This document shows positions 25,570 to 37,761 of a DNA stretch of 64,000 nucleotides, in pieces. Numbering within the stretch: position 1 is the stretch's first letter; each line of letters begins with the position of its first letter. Made by a program: the position numbers and the translations under genes. Origin of the DNA: Podaxis mareebaensis (taxonomy: Eukaryota > Basidiomycota > Agaricomycetes > Agaricales > Agaricaceae). The notes under the pieces were generated by a model. That model saw only the letters and a list, made by a program, of their open reading frames with translations, was not told the DNA's origin and made no database searches. The stretch is taken from the NCBI GenBank assembly GCA_018524725.1, contig JAEUWP010000139.1:666863-730862 (forward strand). The letters are read 5' to 3'.

Positions 25570-27459
25570 GATGGAGGGAGGAGAAGAGGATGGGCCGGTA
25601 GGGAAAGGCGAAAAGGGCTGAGGGTGGAGAGAGCGTGTATATAACGGAGGAATCAGAATCCACAAAGGAGGAGGAGCAGGGAGGGGCCGCGTAATGGACT
25701 GTCGATGGCGCGTCCCTACCGTGGGAACTCTGATTCAATACGGCAGGCGGAATCTCGATTTGATCGTGAATCCTGCCTCACAGATTCTCCGAGCTTTTGC
25801 CACAGGCAGCAACCCACAAACTTACATACACCCACTTTCTGAGTCTCCTTGCATCTCGCTACTCTTATTTCTGGCGCTCACGCTCCCCTGGGAATCCCAG
25901 ATCCATCTCCTAGTCTTTCTTCCCACTTCACCAGCCTTGGTTTCCATCCCTCTTCTTCCTCCGAAGACTCCCCGATCCGTAGCCACCGATTCTCTGACGC
26001 TTCCGCATGGACTCAGCATCTACTTTTAAACAGATGTTGAAATCCTACCTTTAGTCACTTTCTGTCCACCAAAAAGGGTTTTACCCCCGAGAACCACAAC
26101 AAACAGACACTTACACCTGAGCCCTTCCACTCCCTCATCCCGGACGAGCGTCGAAAATCGATGCACCGGAGTATCATTTGTATCGTTCCGCTACGGAGTT
26201 TGGCGCTAGATGTGCCGCCTAAAAACCATCTCGTGAAACACAAAGTCGTCTGACTGCCCCGTTATGCAGTCAGCAACCTCCACCATCAGAATATGCACAC
26301 TACCTGCGTTTCTCCGAGTCCATAGACTTGCATAGAGCAACCCCTTATTCCAAAACCTCTCGCCTCAGCCTGTGATGTTGCTTGGGTCACATCTCACCTC
26401 TCTATCCAGTCTCCTGCCTCCCACCATCCGGCCATCTCGCTCTCACGCCTGCAACGTGAGCATCTCGTCCCATCCCAGAAAGTTGTCATTTCTCTCACGA
26501 ATGATCCTACAACTGCTATTCGAGCTCTCTGGCTCCCTACATCCAGGCTGTGAATCCACCCTTCCCATGGCCACCTTTGCCTTGATCCGATACCCATGCC
26601 CAGCCGGTGATTTTTAATGATGTCCGCAAAACCTACACAATTCCTCCAGCCTAGCACGTTGCTTGTTTCTAGTTTGGCAGGGAGGTCAATCTGTTACCTC
26701 TAGATTGATCAGATTATTCAAATCCGATTGATAATTCGCGAAAGCTCGCACCCTCTTTACCTTCGCTGGTCTTCAACCGTTCAAGAACCCCTCAAAATCG
26801 ACCCCCAAATCCTCAATACCCTCATAATCAATCTACACGATTTCTACACGGTTACCCCGGTGGCCTCACACCCGTACATGCTCATGCGCCAATGGTTATT
26901 CTTCCATCGCTATCTCTTGATACCTTCTATCACCCCGGACTTGTAGTCGGCCAAATGGAAATACCGTAGCGAAAACAGGTGTCGGAACCATATGTACTAC
27001 ATCACCGCGTGTGAGTTTATTTTTCATTATTTCTTCTCATGCCACCTATCTTCACGCCCTTCGTGTCTTAAGGTATGTGATTTATTAGGGCAAGTTCTGC
27101 CATGGTGCCACTAGCCAACAACACTTACAGCGTCTATGGGAATTAGATTCGAACTTATAATACCCTTCTCCAGTGCGGCTGCCTATCCATGTTACGGTGA
27201 CTATGCTCCTCGTATGGAGGGGGTGGCTTTGTGGATGCCGACTGTCTATTTTTTTCGCCTGGAAACGTTTTTCTCAGCGGGTATTCAACCGTTTTCTTCT
27301 GACATGTCATATGCTCTCTAGGAGCTCTCACAACCGCTGGGCCATTGGCCATCGAAAAAAAGCGAGCTTAGCCTTGTATATCTTTTTAGACCCCTCGTTG
27401 CTTCTCAATTCAACGCAACAACGTTCAACCACAAATTTGTGAACATTTCTCCATCTCCG

Positions 27460-27860
27460 CCATCTGAACACGGTAGCTTTCGGCACAGGGACTAACTATA
27501 ATGGTCATGCGTTGGATACTGACTTCGTTTATAGATTTTACTCGTCGCCTCCCGGGTCCCTCGCCACGATGCTTCTTCCAACGACGCCAATCGTCCATTA
27601 GACCCTGGAACTTTACTGCTAAATGCGACGAACGCCCCTATTTTTGGGCCGCGGTGAATAACCTGGATCGTAGTTCGTGCGAGACAACTTGGCATTTATG
27701 GCACTCGCATTGGGACTTCCCGAGCTTGGCAGTTGGTGTACTTTCTGTCACCATGACCTCGCGCACTTTTTCTCCGACGGGTTCGCGGAGGACCATTACA
27801 CGAGAATAGGTGTTGATCCCAGGCACAGCGCCACGGTGCACCACAATAAGCATTGACGAA
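27460..27860 (+). pseudogene. Possible eroded multicopper-oxidase C-terminal remnant
   Basis: On the plus strand, one frame reads YNGHALDTDFVYRFYSS (compare the HGHxF copper motif of laccase-like enzymes). About 150 nt later a second frame reads WHLWHSHWDFPSLAVGVL, resembling the last copper motif (HCHIxxHxxxG) with Cys replaced by Ser and the second His by Pro. The spacing and order are plausible, but stops and frame changes interrupt it, and there is no upstream body of the enzyme. If real, it is a dead gene fragment; chance similarity cannot be excluded. Confidence 0.28.
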
Positions 27861-28077
27861 TGATGGCGTATTCACATCACAAAACCTTGACCTACACCCA
27901 ACACTTCTTTTAATACTCGCCTCTCACTCGTCGGAGTACAATGTGCTTGGGCAAAGCGTGCCTCTTAGGGTGTTTTTGAAGTTTTTTTTTGGGCAGGACG
28001 ATAGGGTTGTCCGAGGAAACTCCATTGTCGTGAGTTTTTGGGTCCCATTGCTAGTAACGATTGTTAACTATCCTATC

Positions 28078-28317
28078 TTAGGACCAACGTTCCTTCGCAT
28101 TGCCATATCGTTCGCGTACTTCCACCAGTTCAACTGCATCAAGAAGCCCATCCACGACAATTTTAGCGCCTGCACAGTCTAGTATCAATAGGGTCAGCTT
28201 ACACCTTCTACTTCGCACCATCACCAGGGCTGATCTCATTTCGTCTCTGAACGATTTCCACCCTGATTTTTTGAGTTCATATCGCAGGGCGAGATAAGGT
28301 GGGTTTCTCGTTATCAC
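28078..28317 (-). other. Unassigned 79-codon open frame
   Basis: Compositionally protein-like minus-strand frame (LALRYELKKSGWKSFRDEMR, CKLTLLILDCAGAKIVVDGL, LVEVRERYGNAKERW). I do not recognise a family, and no flanking exons could be joined with confidence. It could be one exon of a dead or unrecognised gene. Confidence 0.25.
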
Positions 28318-30271
28318 ATACCCCTTGTAAGCTTATCACAGAAAAATAACGACTTCCTCGTATAAAACACACATGGTGCTGTGCTTCTCGTCACATCAAA
28401 ATGTTTCATTATTATATCTGGACTCCGTGCCCAGGCTCAGGGTCTGCAACAGCAGCGGTGAACTTTTTTTAGGTTCGGCGAGGACTGACGGTGTGGATTG
28501 GTATGTAATGACCAATATAATAGTTTATCCACTAGCAGACATTTACATAGCTGCATAGGCCGATAGCCATTTATCAACCAATCGCTGTATCATCCCTTCC
28601 CACCATGGTGTCCGCTCTGGGACATCCTTGCTCGCCGGACGCTGTAAGTAGAAGCGATTGGACTTCGAATATACTTCGGAAGGGCATTTACGCCATACGG
28701 TGCGTTATCTAGCGTTTCTCGCGTTATCATGTTTTCATCTTTGTGTCCAGATGTGCCTCCATCAGCGGCGTCAGGACTTGAGTGAAAAGGTTGCGGAGAT
28801 GAAATTTACAAGAATTTCAATGTATCTCAACATATGAGACAGTTTACTCAGGGTCATGCCTTTTGCGAAAGGGAAGTGACGCATGACGCCATTACTACAC
28901 TGCTCCTGATCTTTTTTGGCTTTCACGGCATTTGAGCCTGGGAGGTTTGTGTACTGTTTAGACCTCGCGACAGGCTGGCGCTAACGCACAACCGCGGGGA
29001 TGAATATAATCATCCTCATTAATCAGTGGCTATCGACAATCCGGAACTTATCTGAACAATCAATATTTAGTAAAGGGATGGAAGGAGATATAAGTAGTTC
29101 CTGTGAACGCGTACGCCAAAGCCAAATGGGAAGAGATGTATGGGCTTGAGGCGAATACTCGGACAAAAAGATAAGAAGGCACTCAATGCATTCCAAACAG
29201 CTAGGTGACAAAGCGCTCGAAATACAAGAATGCACAATATGGCCTGGGTTAATTGATTTTCTAAACAAGCCGGGATTCCTCCAGGCTCTACACCATGAGC
29301 ACCCGCAATGCGAGACACTCGGGGGGTTACCCCCATCATCATCTAAAGTCCAACTCATACAGATCACAAACTAGAGTCAGAGGTCAGAACTTTAGTACGT
29401 GCTTTGCATCATAACTAGATCCAAAGGCTTACCCAGGAATCCTCCTACCGCCGACAGTCAGGGACGGAGCATCGCCCCAAGGGATGGGTCAGCCCATATT
29501 TCGGGGGGCGGGGTCCGCCGCCTCTGGTACGGACTAACGTGGAAGCTATGGTGGCGTTTAGCGAAGAGGAGTGGACATAAATGGCGACCACTTACACCCG
29601 GGCAGCTCGCACGCCCGCATCCACGGGGCCCAAGCTCACAACTTGAAGGCGCGGTCTTTAGCCACTCGCACCGAAAGGAGAGAAGCGGAGGGAACTTACC
29701 CAGCTACGAGAAACCTTCAGCGATGGGGTCTAGGCAATCTGCCCGTTCCAAAGGAAAGAGGAGGTGGCGGTGGGTGGGTAATTTAAATGAGCACAGTTTA
29801 GGGCTGGTCGCCAAGAGCTGCCTCGCACATCACGCGTGTCGGGCGTGTCCTCAGCTGCTATAGGATGATCGCCGCTCATTTCTCGAACTCCCTGGAATGT
29901 TGTGCTGTATTTCATTCATTCGTTCGTTCGTTCTCTATCTTGGGAAGCTCCACAAGCTGTTGCACCTCCAAAGCCCCCAGTATACATAATCGAACGGTCT
30001 AGAATCGGCTGATAGTCGAATCGTGTTTGTTCGCGCAGTACTTTGGAAGCTCGAAATGTTGGTCATAAGCCTGTGCCGCTAGATTCTGCTGTAGTGCTGG
30101 CACCCAGAGCTGCGGAGGAGGTTATTTCTGACCCTCTCGATGATTGTTCTGGTGTTTCTCGTGTCTCGGAAGCATGTGCTTCCAAGGTCACACGTCTTGC
30201 TGTGTTAATGGGGCCGTGTTACCTCACCGACAGGGCATGTGCATGAACCCGAACACGACTTCACTACGAGC

Positions 30272-31542
30272 ATGCCACCTTCAGCGTCGCGCCCTCTTAA
30301 TCATGGATTGGATCCTGAGCTGCTACTTACAATTGAAGTGCCTAACGTCGATGTTTCATCTGAAGAACTAGAGATTAAAGATTACCGGTACATCGGATCC
30401 TACAACTGGGCAGCAGGCAGCGATCAATCCAATCCTGTCCTTGTAGTTCCGGGTACGTGGTTATTCAGATCTCTGTTGTTTCAAAACTATATCAGATCTT
30501 TTTATGTTCAGGATCGCCACCGGAATGGCTCGAAAGGCTATTGCCGATCACAGTTCCGCCTGACACAGGAACTCATTTCCGGGATCGTAACGGGCATATT
30601 CTTCCAGGAAGGCCCCTCCTTCCTCTTGTCGCCGCGGTGGTTGAGCAGAATATACAACCCGCAGTCGAGTGGAAGGCCGTGGACTTCGTGACAGATCGCA
30701 ATAGTCTTCGAAAGCTCCTGCGATGGGTTAGAGGAACCGGAAGAGATTGGCGAATTGATGCGGAACTGGTGGGGAACAAGACTGTTTTTCTGAATCGCTG
30801 GGAGCAACAGACGGTTGATCAACTTCATGGGACTATGTATGGTTTCGGGTTTGAAAAAGCGACCACTAGAACCGTCCCTGGCGGTGAAGGGATCTCTGGA
30901 CACGCACGGATCGCTACCTATGTTAGTATCGTCACGCACACATCGACCCCTTTTGACTGATGACTATGACAGGACTATGGGGGCTTAAGAGTGATCTTGC
31001 AATTTGAAGTCGATGCATACCTCCCTACAGCCCGAGGGGCTTCGACTTCGCCCACGCCAGCTGAAGCGATTGATACTCTCGCTGGAGCTGTTTCTAATGT
31101 TGACCTCTCCGGAAACGACATCAAGAGATCATTTGGTTTGGGCATTATCCGCAGGGGCAGTGCTGACATTCCGGACAATGCTATCATTGAATTGGCTACG
31201 ACCACCCGGAAACTCGACTGGAAGGAACGCTATCCCCAGCTATTCTTCTCCCAGACACCTCATCACTTTCTCGCTTGGCATGACCAACTTCAAATGGGAA
31301 CTTTTTTCCGAATCGATAAGCGAACTATAGACTGCCCTCTCTTGCAAGCAGCGAACGCGCGGTTGCAACCTTCGCTCAAGAAGCTTCGGGCAGCCCTTGA
31401 AGTCATCCAGCGGATTGTTATAGAGCATGGTCATCGTGAGCGACTGACTTTGCTCTGCATAGGCAAGCAACTTCAGGTCTATAAACGCTCGGACCAGAAG
31501 AGCTGTCTCCCGGATGAGGCTCGAGCCCTTTTCGAGACATAG
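30272..31542 (+). CDS. DXO/Rai1-like fold protein, paralogue 2
   Basis: About 390 residues. Starts MPPSASRPLNHG at 30272; introns follow VLVVPG and ARIATY. Conserved blocks in family order: KDYRYIGSYNW, GSPPEWL, VDFVTDRNSLRKLLRWV (Arg motif I), WRIDAELVGNKTVFLNRWE, YGFGFEKATT (motif II), VILQFEVDAYL (motif III), IIELATTTRKLDW (motif IV with Ala where DXO/Rai1 proteins have Lys), RYPQLFFSQTPHHFLAWHDQ, LRAALEVIQRIVIEHGHRER and SCLPDEARALFET. It is followed 925 nt downstream by a P450 on the same strand. A truncated copy of its 3' part plus the P450 is repeated about 5 kb further on. The RNA-end-processing role is inferred from the fold only. Confidence 0.82.
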
Positions 31543-34500
31543 GGATCGCCTGTCGTATAACCTAGCAAACTCTCCGATTTGTCGTTTTGATAACGCCGCG
31601 TTCCCAAGTACGCGGCGGCTTTTAGGCCAATGTATAATCGAGCGCCAGAAAATCGACCACCCTTGACCCTGTAGGCTGTCTGCCGCCTGATGGTTCTTTC
31701 AATAGTAGGACGTGTCCCTCGCCGACGATATTTTCAAAGTGCATTCTCGTTATCCTTCAGACAATAACACATTGTCGCTCCCAGCACGCTGATTGAATCT
31801 AGTTTTGCACATAAGGCATAGAACGACAAGAAAAAACATGGAGTAACCCGATGACCCTCTTCGCTTCTCGAGTGGTCTGAGGGTAAACGGGGCTGTCAAA
31901 ACGGGATGATACCGGTGGGCCTTGAACCCTAAAGACCACAGTGACTCGGCAGCGAATCTGACGTGTCTACTCGGCGTCTATTTTCGATTCGCGGTACTGC
32001 GCCTATTCAAAGAATTGGTTGCTGCCGTACTGCAAGAATCTGATATGCCAAAGATAGCATTATCCATCGAATGCTAATCCAGCCTTAACGCCTTCCCAGT
32101 CTGTGGATTATATTCATGACGAGACAAAGGCCTGGTATGCGATGAATATCACAAACGTGCCGTCATGTGTGATATTGTTTCTGCCCATTTAGATGTCCCT
32201 CTTATGCACAAAGTGGAGAAGAGTCGGGACGAGTGACGTTTCCACTCGGCAGGGTGGGGTGCGCTCGCAGGCTACTTTGCTTCTTCAATGTAACGCGATG
32301 TTATTAATATCACTGGCCTTTCAACGGTCCTTCGTCCCCATAGATCCTAGTCATGCCTCGGTACAGTATATAAGAACATCTATGGTATCCCCCTCCCCCC
32401 AATACCTTCATCACTGAAGTCACAACCTTACGCCTCAACTGAAAGTCTCGTACGACGCTGGTAGCCATGCTATCTATCCTTGTTCAGGTTTTCTCACTTT
32501 ACACGGTCTCACTGGTCGTCTGGAAGCTGTTGAAACATTTTACGACCGAGTCGTCGTTGGATATCTTACCTGGGCCACCCTCTGGTTCATTCCTTTATGG
32601 TCGGTTTCTGTCATTCTAGTGGAAGGAAGTCGAGCAATAACACTGAAATACCTTAGGAAATATTTACCAGCTGCTCGACCCTGATGGATGGAAGTTCCAC
32701 CTTCACCTCCTAAAGCGCTGTGAGTTCCTTGGACTTTCTTTTCTTTCTCTGCAGAGCTTACGGCTCATGGTTAGATGGGGGAATTGTAAGGGTTAGAGGC
32801 GCACTTGGGGTAGGGCATTCTGGCTTGATTTCATGATGTGATATTGACTGAACAAAGGAACGTGCTCTGGTGGTTTCGGACCCGAAAGCCCTGCACCACA
32901 TTATAGTCAAGGATCAATATGATTATGAGCCGATTGGATTTGTCAAGTAAGTTGCGCTTTTGAGGTTATATGTTATCAAGGATCTCATGTTTGGTCTTTA
33001 GCCGCAATGTAGTTCTTATCGGTAAAGGCCTGCTCTCCACCTTGGGTATGTCCTATACTATTCTGACCACCAAGCTTATTTTTCTCACATACCGATAGGT
33101 GAACAGCACAAGAAACAGAGGAAAATGATGAATCCCGTCTTTTCTATCAATCATATGCGCGAAATGAGTAAGTTGGATGACTGCTATCCGTCGTGTAAGA
33201 CTTATTCATGCGCCCCACAGCTCCGGTGTTCTACGAAGTGACGGAACGGGTACGTTCTAGTGGTTCCAATGGACTAGGCGTACTCATCAGACTTCAAAGT
33301 TGCGGACTACATTAACGAAAAAAGTGAAGAACGGTCCTCAAGAGATTGACATCCTTCATTGGATGACTAGGACGGCACTCGAATTGATTGGTCAGAGTGG
33401 AATGGGCTACTCCTTTGACCCCTTGGTGGACGACAAGGTGCACCATCCTTACCCCATATCCATGAAGAAGCTTGCGTGAGTCTTTCTCGTATTGGTTAAT
33501 GAAATGTGCCTGATGCACTGCTGCTTCGCCCTCCATCTAGCCGACTCCTTGGTGGGCCATTTGGCTTCTTTGTCACCAAGATCTTCTTCCCAGTAGCTGC
33601 AAAATTTGATTATCCACGCTTGAAGAGGTTCATCGTGGACCATACCCCTTGGAAACGAGTGCAGGAAATTAAGGAGTTGATTGACCTCATGCACAATACC
33701 TCTCTCGAGATCATCAGGGCAAAAAGGGAAGCTATGAACAGCAGTGATCCAGCCGTTGTCGCAGAGATAATGGAGAAGAAGGACATCATCACAATTCTCA
33801 GTACGTCGACGAGCTCGAGCTTACATCTGTGAACTGACGGATATCTCAGTGAAAGCAAATATTCAAGCAGAAGAAGAGGATCGCTTGAGCGATGAGGAAG
33901 TCTATGGGCAGGTATGTCTAGCATAATTTGATTTTCCCGCTCTAACAGTGCGTAGGTTTCGTAAGTCACTTCGAAGTGAACTATTGACTCTTACTGAGAT
34001 CACTGTTCCAACTTAGGACTTTCGTATTTGCAGCCATGGAAACAACGTCATCAGCCATGTCCCGCATCCTTCACCTGTTGTCTCTGCATACAGATGTTCA
34101 AAGCAGGCTACGCGACGAAATTCGTGAGGCTCAGAAGGACGGCAAGTTGACTTATGACCAGCTGGTTTCCTTGCCATACCTAGATGCAGTCTGCAGAGAA
34201 ACCCTCCGAGTGTAGGTGGCGAATGATCGTTAAGCATGACAGTACTTGATTTTGTGATGCAGATATCCTCCTATCAATTTTGCTCCAGTACGCACGTACG
34301 TGGTAGTCTCTTGGGGATGTATCATTATGCTGATGTTATCATGATTCAGCACACGCAAAGACATGATTCTGCCTTTGTCAAAGCCGGTTGTTGGCGCAGA
34401 CGGCAAAGAAGTGTCAGAGGTTCTGGTGCCCAAGGGTACTGATATCGTTATATCCATCCTCGGCTCGAACACAAACCCGGATCTATGGGGAGCTGATGCA

Positions 34501-35245
34501 CTTGAATGGAAACCAGAACGGTGGTTGTCACCTCTTCCCGAAGCAGTTGGGCAGGCACATGTACCTGGGATTTATTCTCATCTGTTCGTCCCGACTGTCC
34601 CACTGTATACCGTGTCATGGCAACTGATTCTTCCTGTCCAGGATGACATTCTTGGGAGGTGGTCGGGCTTGCATGTAAGTGTCTCACAAGATGCATCAAC
34701 AAAACGTCACTGACAAGATAACTTGCAGTGGCTTCAAGTTTTCGCAACTAGAAATGAGTATGTCGAGTTTCTCATCTTACAGTCCTACATTTATGCAACA
34801 AATACCCTGCAGAGGTTGTCTTGTCCGCGCTTCTCAGCACGTTCCAGTTTGAGACTTCAGAGAAACGTAAGATTACGTGGAAAATGACGAATATTGCTGG
34901 ACCATATGTCGAGGAGTTGGATCGCACGCGACCCCAGCTGCCTTTGATCATGAGCTTGGCTGATTGAAGGCCGTGCCTCCTTTGTTACTCTATGGTAAAC
35001 ACACCTTGCATCCGACCATGTTATTATGGGAGGGGGAATGCAGTTACTTGAGTATAGTCCGGCACAGTTGTTGAGCCTCTTCTCTTGTCCGTAAACATGC
35101 TTCATTGTTTCGTCTTCCCGGCCTTTTGGACGGACGTTTTCGTGTTTTATTCTTGAACCTCTCGTCGGGAGGCTGGATACATCACGCTATATACGCTCTC
35201 GCTGTCGTTACTCTTCTCGAAAATCGATGCCTTTCATGCCAATAC
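31170..35245. repeat. Segmental duplication, unit A (DXO-like 3' end + intact P450)
   Basis: Matches 36155-40590 in order and orientation: the last third of the DXO-like gene, its 3' flank (shared gtataatcgagcgccagaaa), the P450 with identical intron positions, and the P450 3' flank up to the cgggaggctgga/cgggaggctaga block. Unit A holds the functional version of both genes. Confidence 0.9.
32467..34967 (+). CDS. Cytochrome P450 monooxygenase
   Basis: Microsomal P450 of basidiomycete CYP type, about 550 residues and more than a dozen introns. The N-terminal membrane anchor is LVQVFSLYTVSLVVWKLLKH, followed by the hinge LPGPPSGSF. Seen later: EQHKKQRKMMNPVFS (helix C), I-helix FVFAAMETTSSAMSRILHLL, K-helix ExxR (CRETLRVYPP), EWKPERW, and the heme loop MTFLGGGRACIGFKFSQLEM with the Cys ligand. 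An intron splits the heme loop just after the Cys codon. Every splice junction I checked stays in frame and the stop follows LPLIMSLAD, so this copy looks intact. The substrate is unknown. It sits beside DXO-like gene 2 and is paralogous to the dead copy at 37762-40261. Confidence 0.9.
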
Positions 35246-36105
35246 TTGCTGGCCGACAATGCCTTTGAATGTATGTCGTGGTATCTTCTGAGGATGTAAT
35301 CCAATCGCTTCCGATAAGAACACACTACACATCCGACGGGTTGAACCTGGCTTCTTTTGTGGTTTGGAGATTCGGCGGCGTGTTAGGACTGTTCTTGGAT
35401 TGCAATCAGCAGTTGACCAGGGTCATCAGCGACTGGTAACTGGTGCTGCTTGCCTTCGCCACGTATGACTTAACAGAGTCTTCAACTTCGCTGCGCTCCT
35501 GCCTCTGTATCCTCCATGCTCGGCCAAGTCCGTGTGATTGTTTTGTCAGACTTCCCTACCGAAAAGGTTGCTGCTCACTCGGATGGCGTTACACTTACGT
35601 GTGATGCCTAAGTCGTCCAACGACTCAAATATTCAACTTTCGTTCAACCGAACAGCGTGCTTACACTGCTGCTGCTTTATCAGCTTCCACATCATGGATC
35701 GAACACTCTCCATTATCACCGTCGTGCCCTTGCACCCTCGGGCATTGTGTCAATATGCCGAGATGAAGGGTTACATCAAGGCTATTGTGGGCCTGCCAGG
35801 AACTCAATGCAACATCGAGCTAGAGTCGAGTAGAAGATATCAGAGAATCTGTTTCCTTTCAGGAGACCAAAGATTGTTCTCTGTTTTTCTCCCGAAACTC
35901 TTCCTCGACAAAGCCATGAGCTACTGGTGCGATCCCTATCCCCGACCTTGCGCCCTTTCCCCGCTTCCTCACTCCCCGTCAATCGAATAAGCCAGCTCTA
36001 CCTCAATTCGCTCATTTGCCTTCACCCCTCTTCTTCCCCAAGCCCCTTGATGTTTCCCAAAAAGCATGCACAAACTGTCGGAGTCTTCGGCTTCTCCTTG
36101 GCTGG
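34968..36105. other. Junction between duplicated units; includes a block also found before DXO-like gene 3
   Basis: 34968-35245 is the P450 3' flank shared with unit B. 35387-35510 resembles 43325-43450, upstream of DXO-like gene 3 (shared ggattgc-atcagca, agggtcatcagc, actg). The plus ORF 35538-35990 has no recognised domain and may be a decayed 5' part of the truncated DXO-like copy. Confidence 0.5.
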
Positions 36106-36523
36106 TATGGACCAGACCCAATGGAAGACGCTGTTGAACGAAGCTCGTCTCCCCTGTCCGCTATCATCGAGTTGGCTATGACCACCTGGAAACTCGACTG
36201 GGAGGAACGGGTATCCCCAGTTATCCTTCTCCCAAACGTTACGTCGCTTCCTCGCCTGGCATGACCAACTTCAAGCGGGAACCGTCGCCCAAACCGACAA
36301 GCGAACCATAGACTGCCCTCTTTTGCAAGCAGCGAATGCGCGGTTGCAACCTTCGTTCAAGAAGCTTCGGGCAGCCCTTGAGGTCATCCAGTGCGTTGTT
36401 ATAGAACATGGTCATCGTAAGCGACTGACATTGCTCTGCACAAACAAGTGGCTTTGGGTCTATAAATGCTCAGACCAGAAGTGCTGTCTCCCGGACGAGG
36501 CTCCGGCCCTCTTCGAGGCATAG
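36106..36523 (+). pseudogene. Truncated, frameshifted DXO/Rai1-like copy
   Basis: Corresponds to the last third of DXO-like gene 2: the motif IV strand, the PQ block and the C-terminal block (recognisable KKLRAALEVIQCVVIEHGH and CCLPDEAPALFEA). A 1-nt insertion near 36209 (gaacgggtatcc against gaacgctatcc) breaks the frame in the PQ block, a stop replaces the downstream segment in the first frame, and the N-terminal two thirds with motifs I-III are absent. Non-functional remnant at the start of unit B. Confidence 0.85.
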
Positions 36524-36784
36524 GGATCGCTTGTCGTATAACCCTAGCAGACTCCGATTTGTCGTTTTAAATAACGCCGCGTTCCCGAATACGCGGTGGC
36601 TTTTAGGCCAATGTATAATCGAGCGCCAGAAAACGACCGCCCTTGATTCTGTGGACTATCTGCTGCCTGATGGTTCTTTCGAGAATACGTGGTGTCCCCC
36701 GCCGATGATATCTCCAAACTCCATTCTTGTTGCCATTTCGGACAATGGCGCATTGTCACTTCCAGCACGCTGATTCAACCTAAT

Positions 36785-37205
36785 TTTTGTATCTTTTTCT
36801 TACGCTATGTCGTACGGCGCAACGAAATGGAATTTTCACTAGATAGTACAGGTGCGATGCTGCGAGTGGGGTGCTAGGCGAGTCCACAGAGCGAGGAGGG
36901 GTGGGTGAAAGCCCGAGTGGCTGTCAACATGGATACCGGGGGGCTAAGGCGAAGCACCGTGGGCGGGTCGGGCCGCTCATGGCGAGCTTCCCCCCTGCAG
37001 GTACTATAAAGCCACGGGTCTGCGCAGGCACGGAGCGGGTATCCCTGGGATTAGTGGGTGGGGCGAAAGTTTCAGTGCCAGCCAGTAGCCGCAGCGGACC
37101 AACGTGGTAGTAAAAGACGAACCTCGGGTGCCGCCGTGACTGTGATGCTGGTCCAAAGACCTCATTCTGGTGTTTCGTAAGTCCTCACCCACTGGCGGCA
37201 GATTC
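36785..37205. other. GC-rich insertion unique to unit B
   Basis: In unit A, attgaatctagttttgcac runs directly into ataaggcatagaacgacaag. In unit B the equivalents are separated by about 420 nt that are GC-rich and stop-poor in several frames. I found no long ORF, no terminal repeats that I could confirm and no obvious target-site duplication. It could be a small non-autonomous element or a captured fragment; the loss from unit A is the alternative. Confidence 0.55.
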
Positions 37206-37761
37206 TCGCATAAGTCATCGAACGACAAGAAAAAAATAATCACGGAGGAAACCGGGCGATCTTCTTCGCTTCTCCGGTTGTTTGACAACAAGTAGTGTTG
37301 AGGACGTGGGATGAGACAGGTGAGACTATAGTATCTTCGTAGAGAACCTGACGTGTCCCCTCTGTATCTCTTTTCGATTCGCGGTACTGCATCTATTCAA
37401 AGAAACTGACCGATGACGTGCCGTGAGGATTAAATATACCAAAAATAGCATCATCCATGGAAAGTCAATCTGGGCTTAATGTCTTCCCCAGTTGGTGGGC
37501 TAGACAGAAACTTGGATGGGTACCCCGACAGTCCCACCGGTCGAGTGGAAACGCTTCAAGAATAGTGATCCTTACCATCCGGGTACTCTGCTTCTCCAGC
37601 ATAAAGCAATACTATTCATACCACAAGCCCTTCGACTACCCTTCGTTCTCACATACTCGGTGCGGTATATGAGGCCATCTGTATGTCCCTGTTGCAATAT
37701 CCTCATCAGTGAAACCTTACTCCTACGCCTCGACTGAAAGCCTTGTATGGTGCTTGTAGCC

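Larger units (their letters stand above)
25570..30271. other. Gene-poor 4.7-kb interval with eroded remnants
   Basis: No intact gene is supported. 25.7-27.0 kb is pyrimidine-rich and open in several frames, with coding-like strings broken by frame changes (near 26390-26560 on plus), compatible with a decayed gene. 27.4-27.85 kb has strings reminiscent of a multicopper oxidase C-terminus (separate entry). A 79-codon minus ORF at 28078-28317 has good composition but no recognised domain. 29.44-29.87 kb is unusually GC-rich and stop-poor. The 5' flank of DXO-like gene 2 begins near 29.9 kb with an (attcgttcgttcgtt) run. Confidence 0.4.

Noticed and set aside
29399..29863. 154-codon plus-strand ORF as a gene
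   Set aside because: The region is GC-rich and open in more than one frame; the translation is low in hydrophobic structure and has no domain, so openness is explained by composition.
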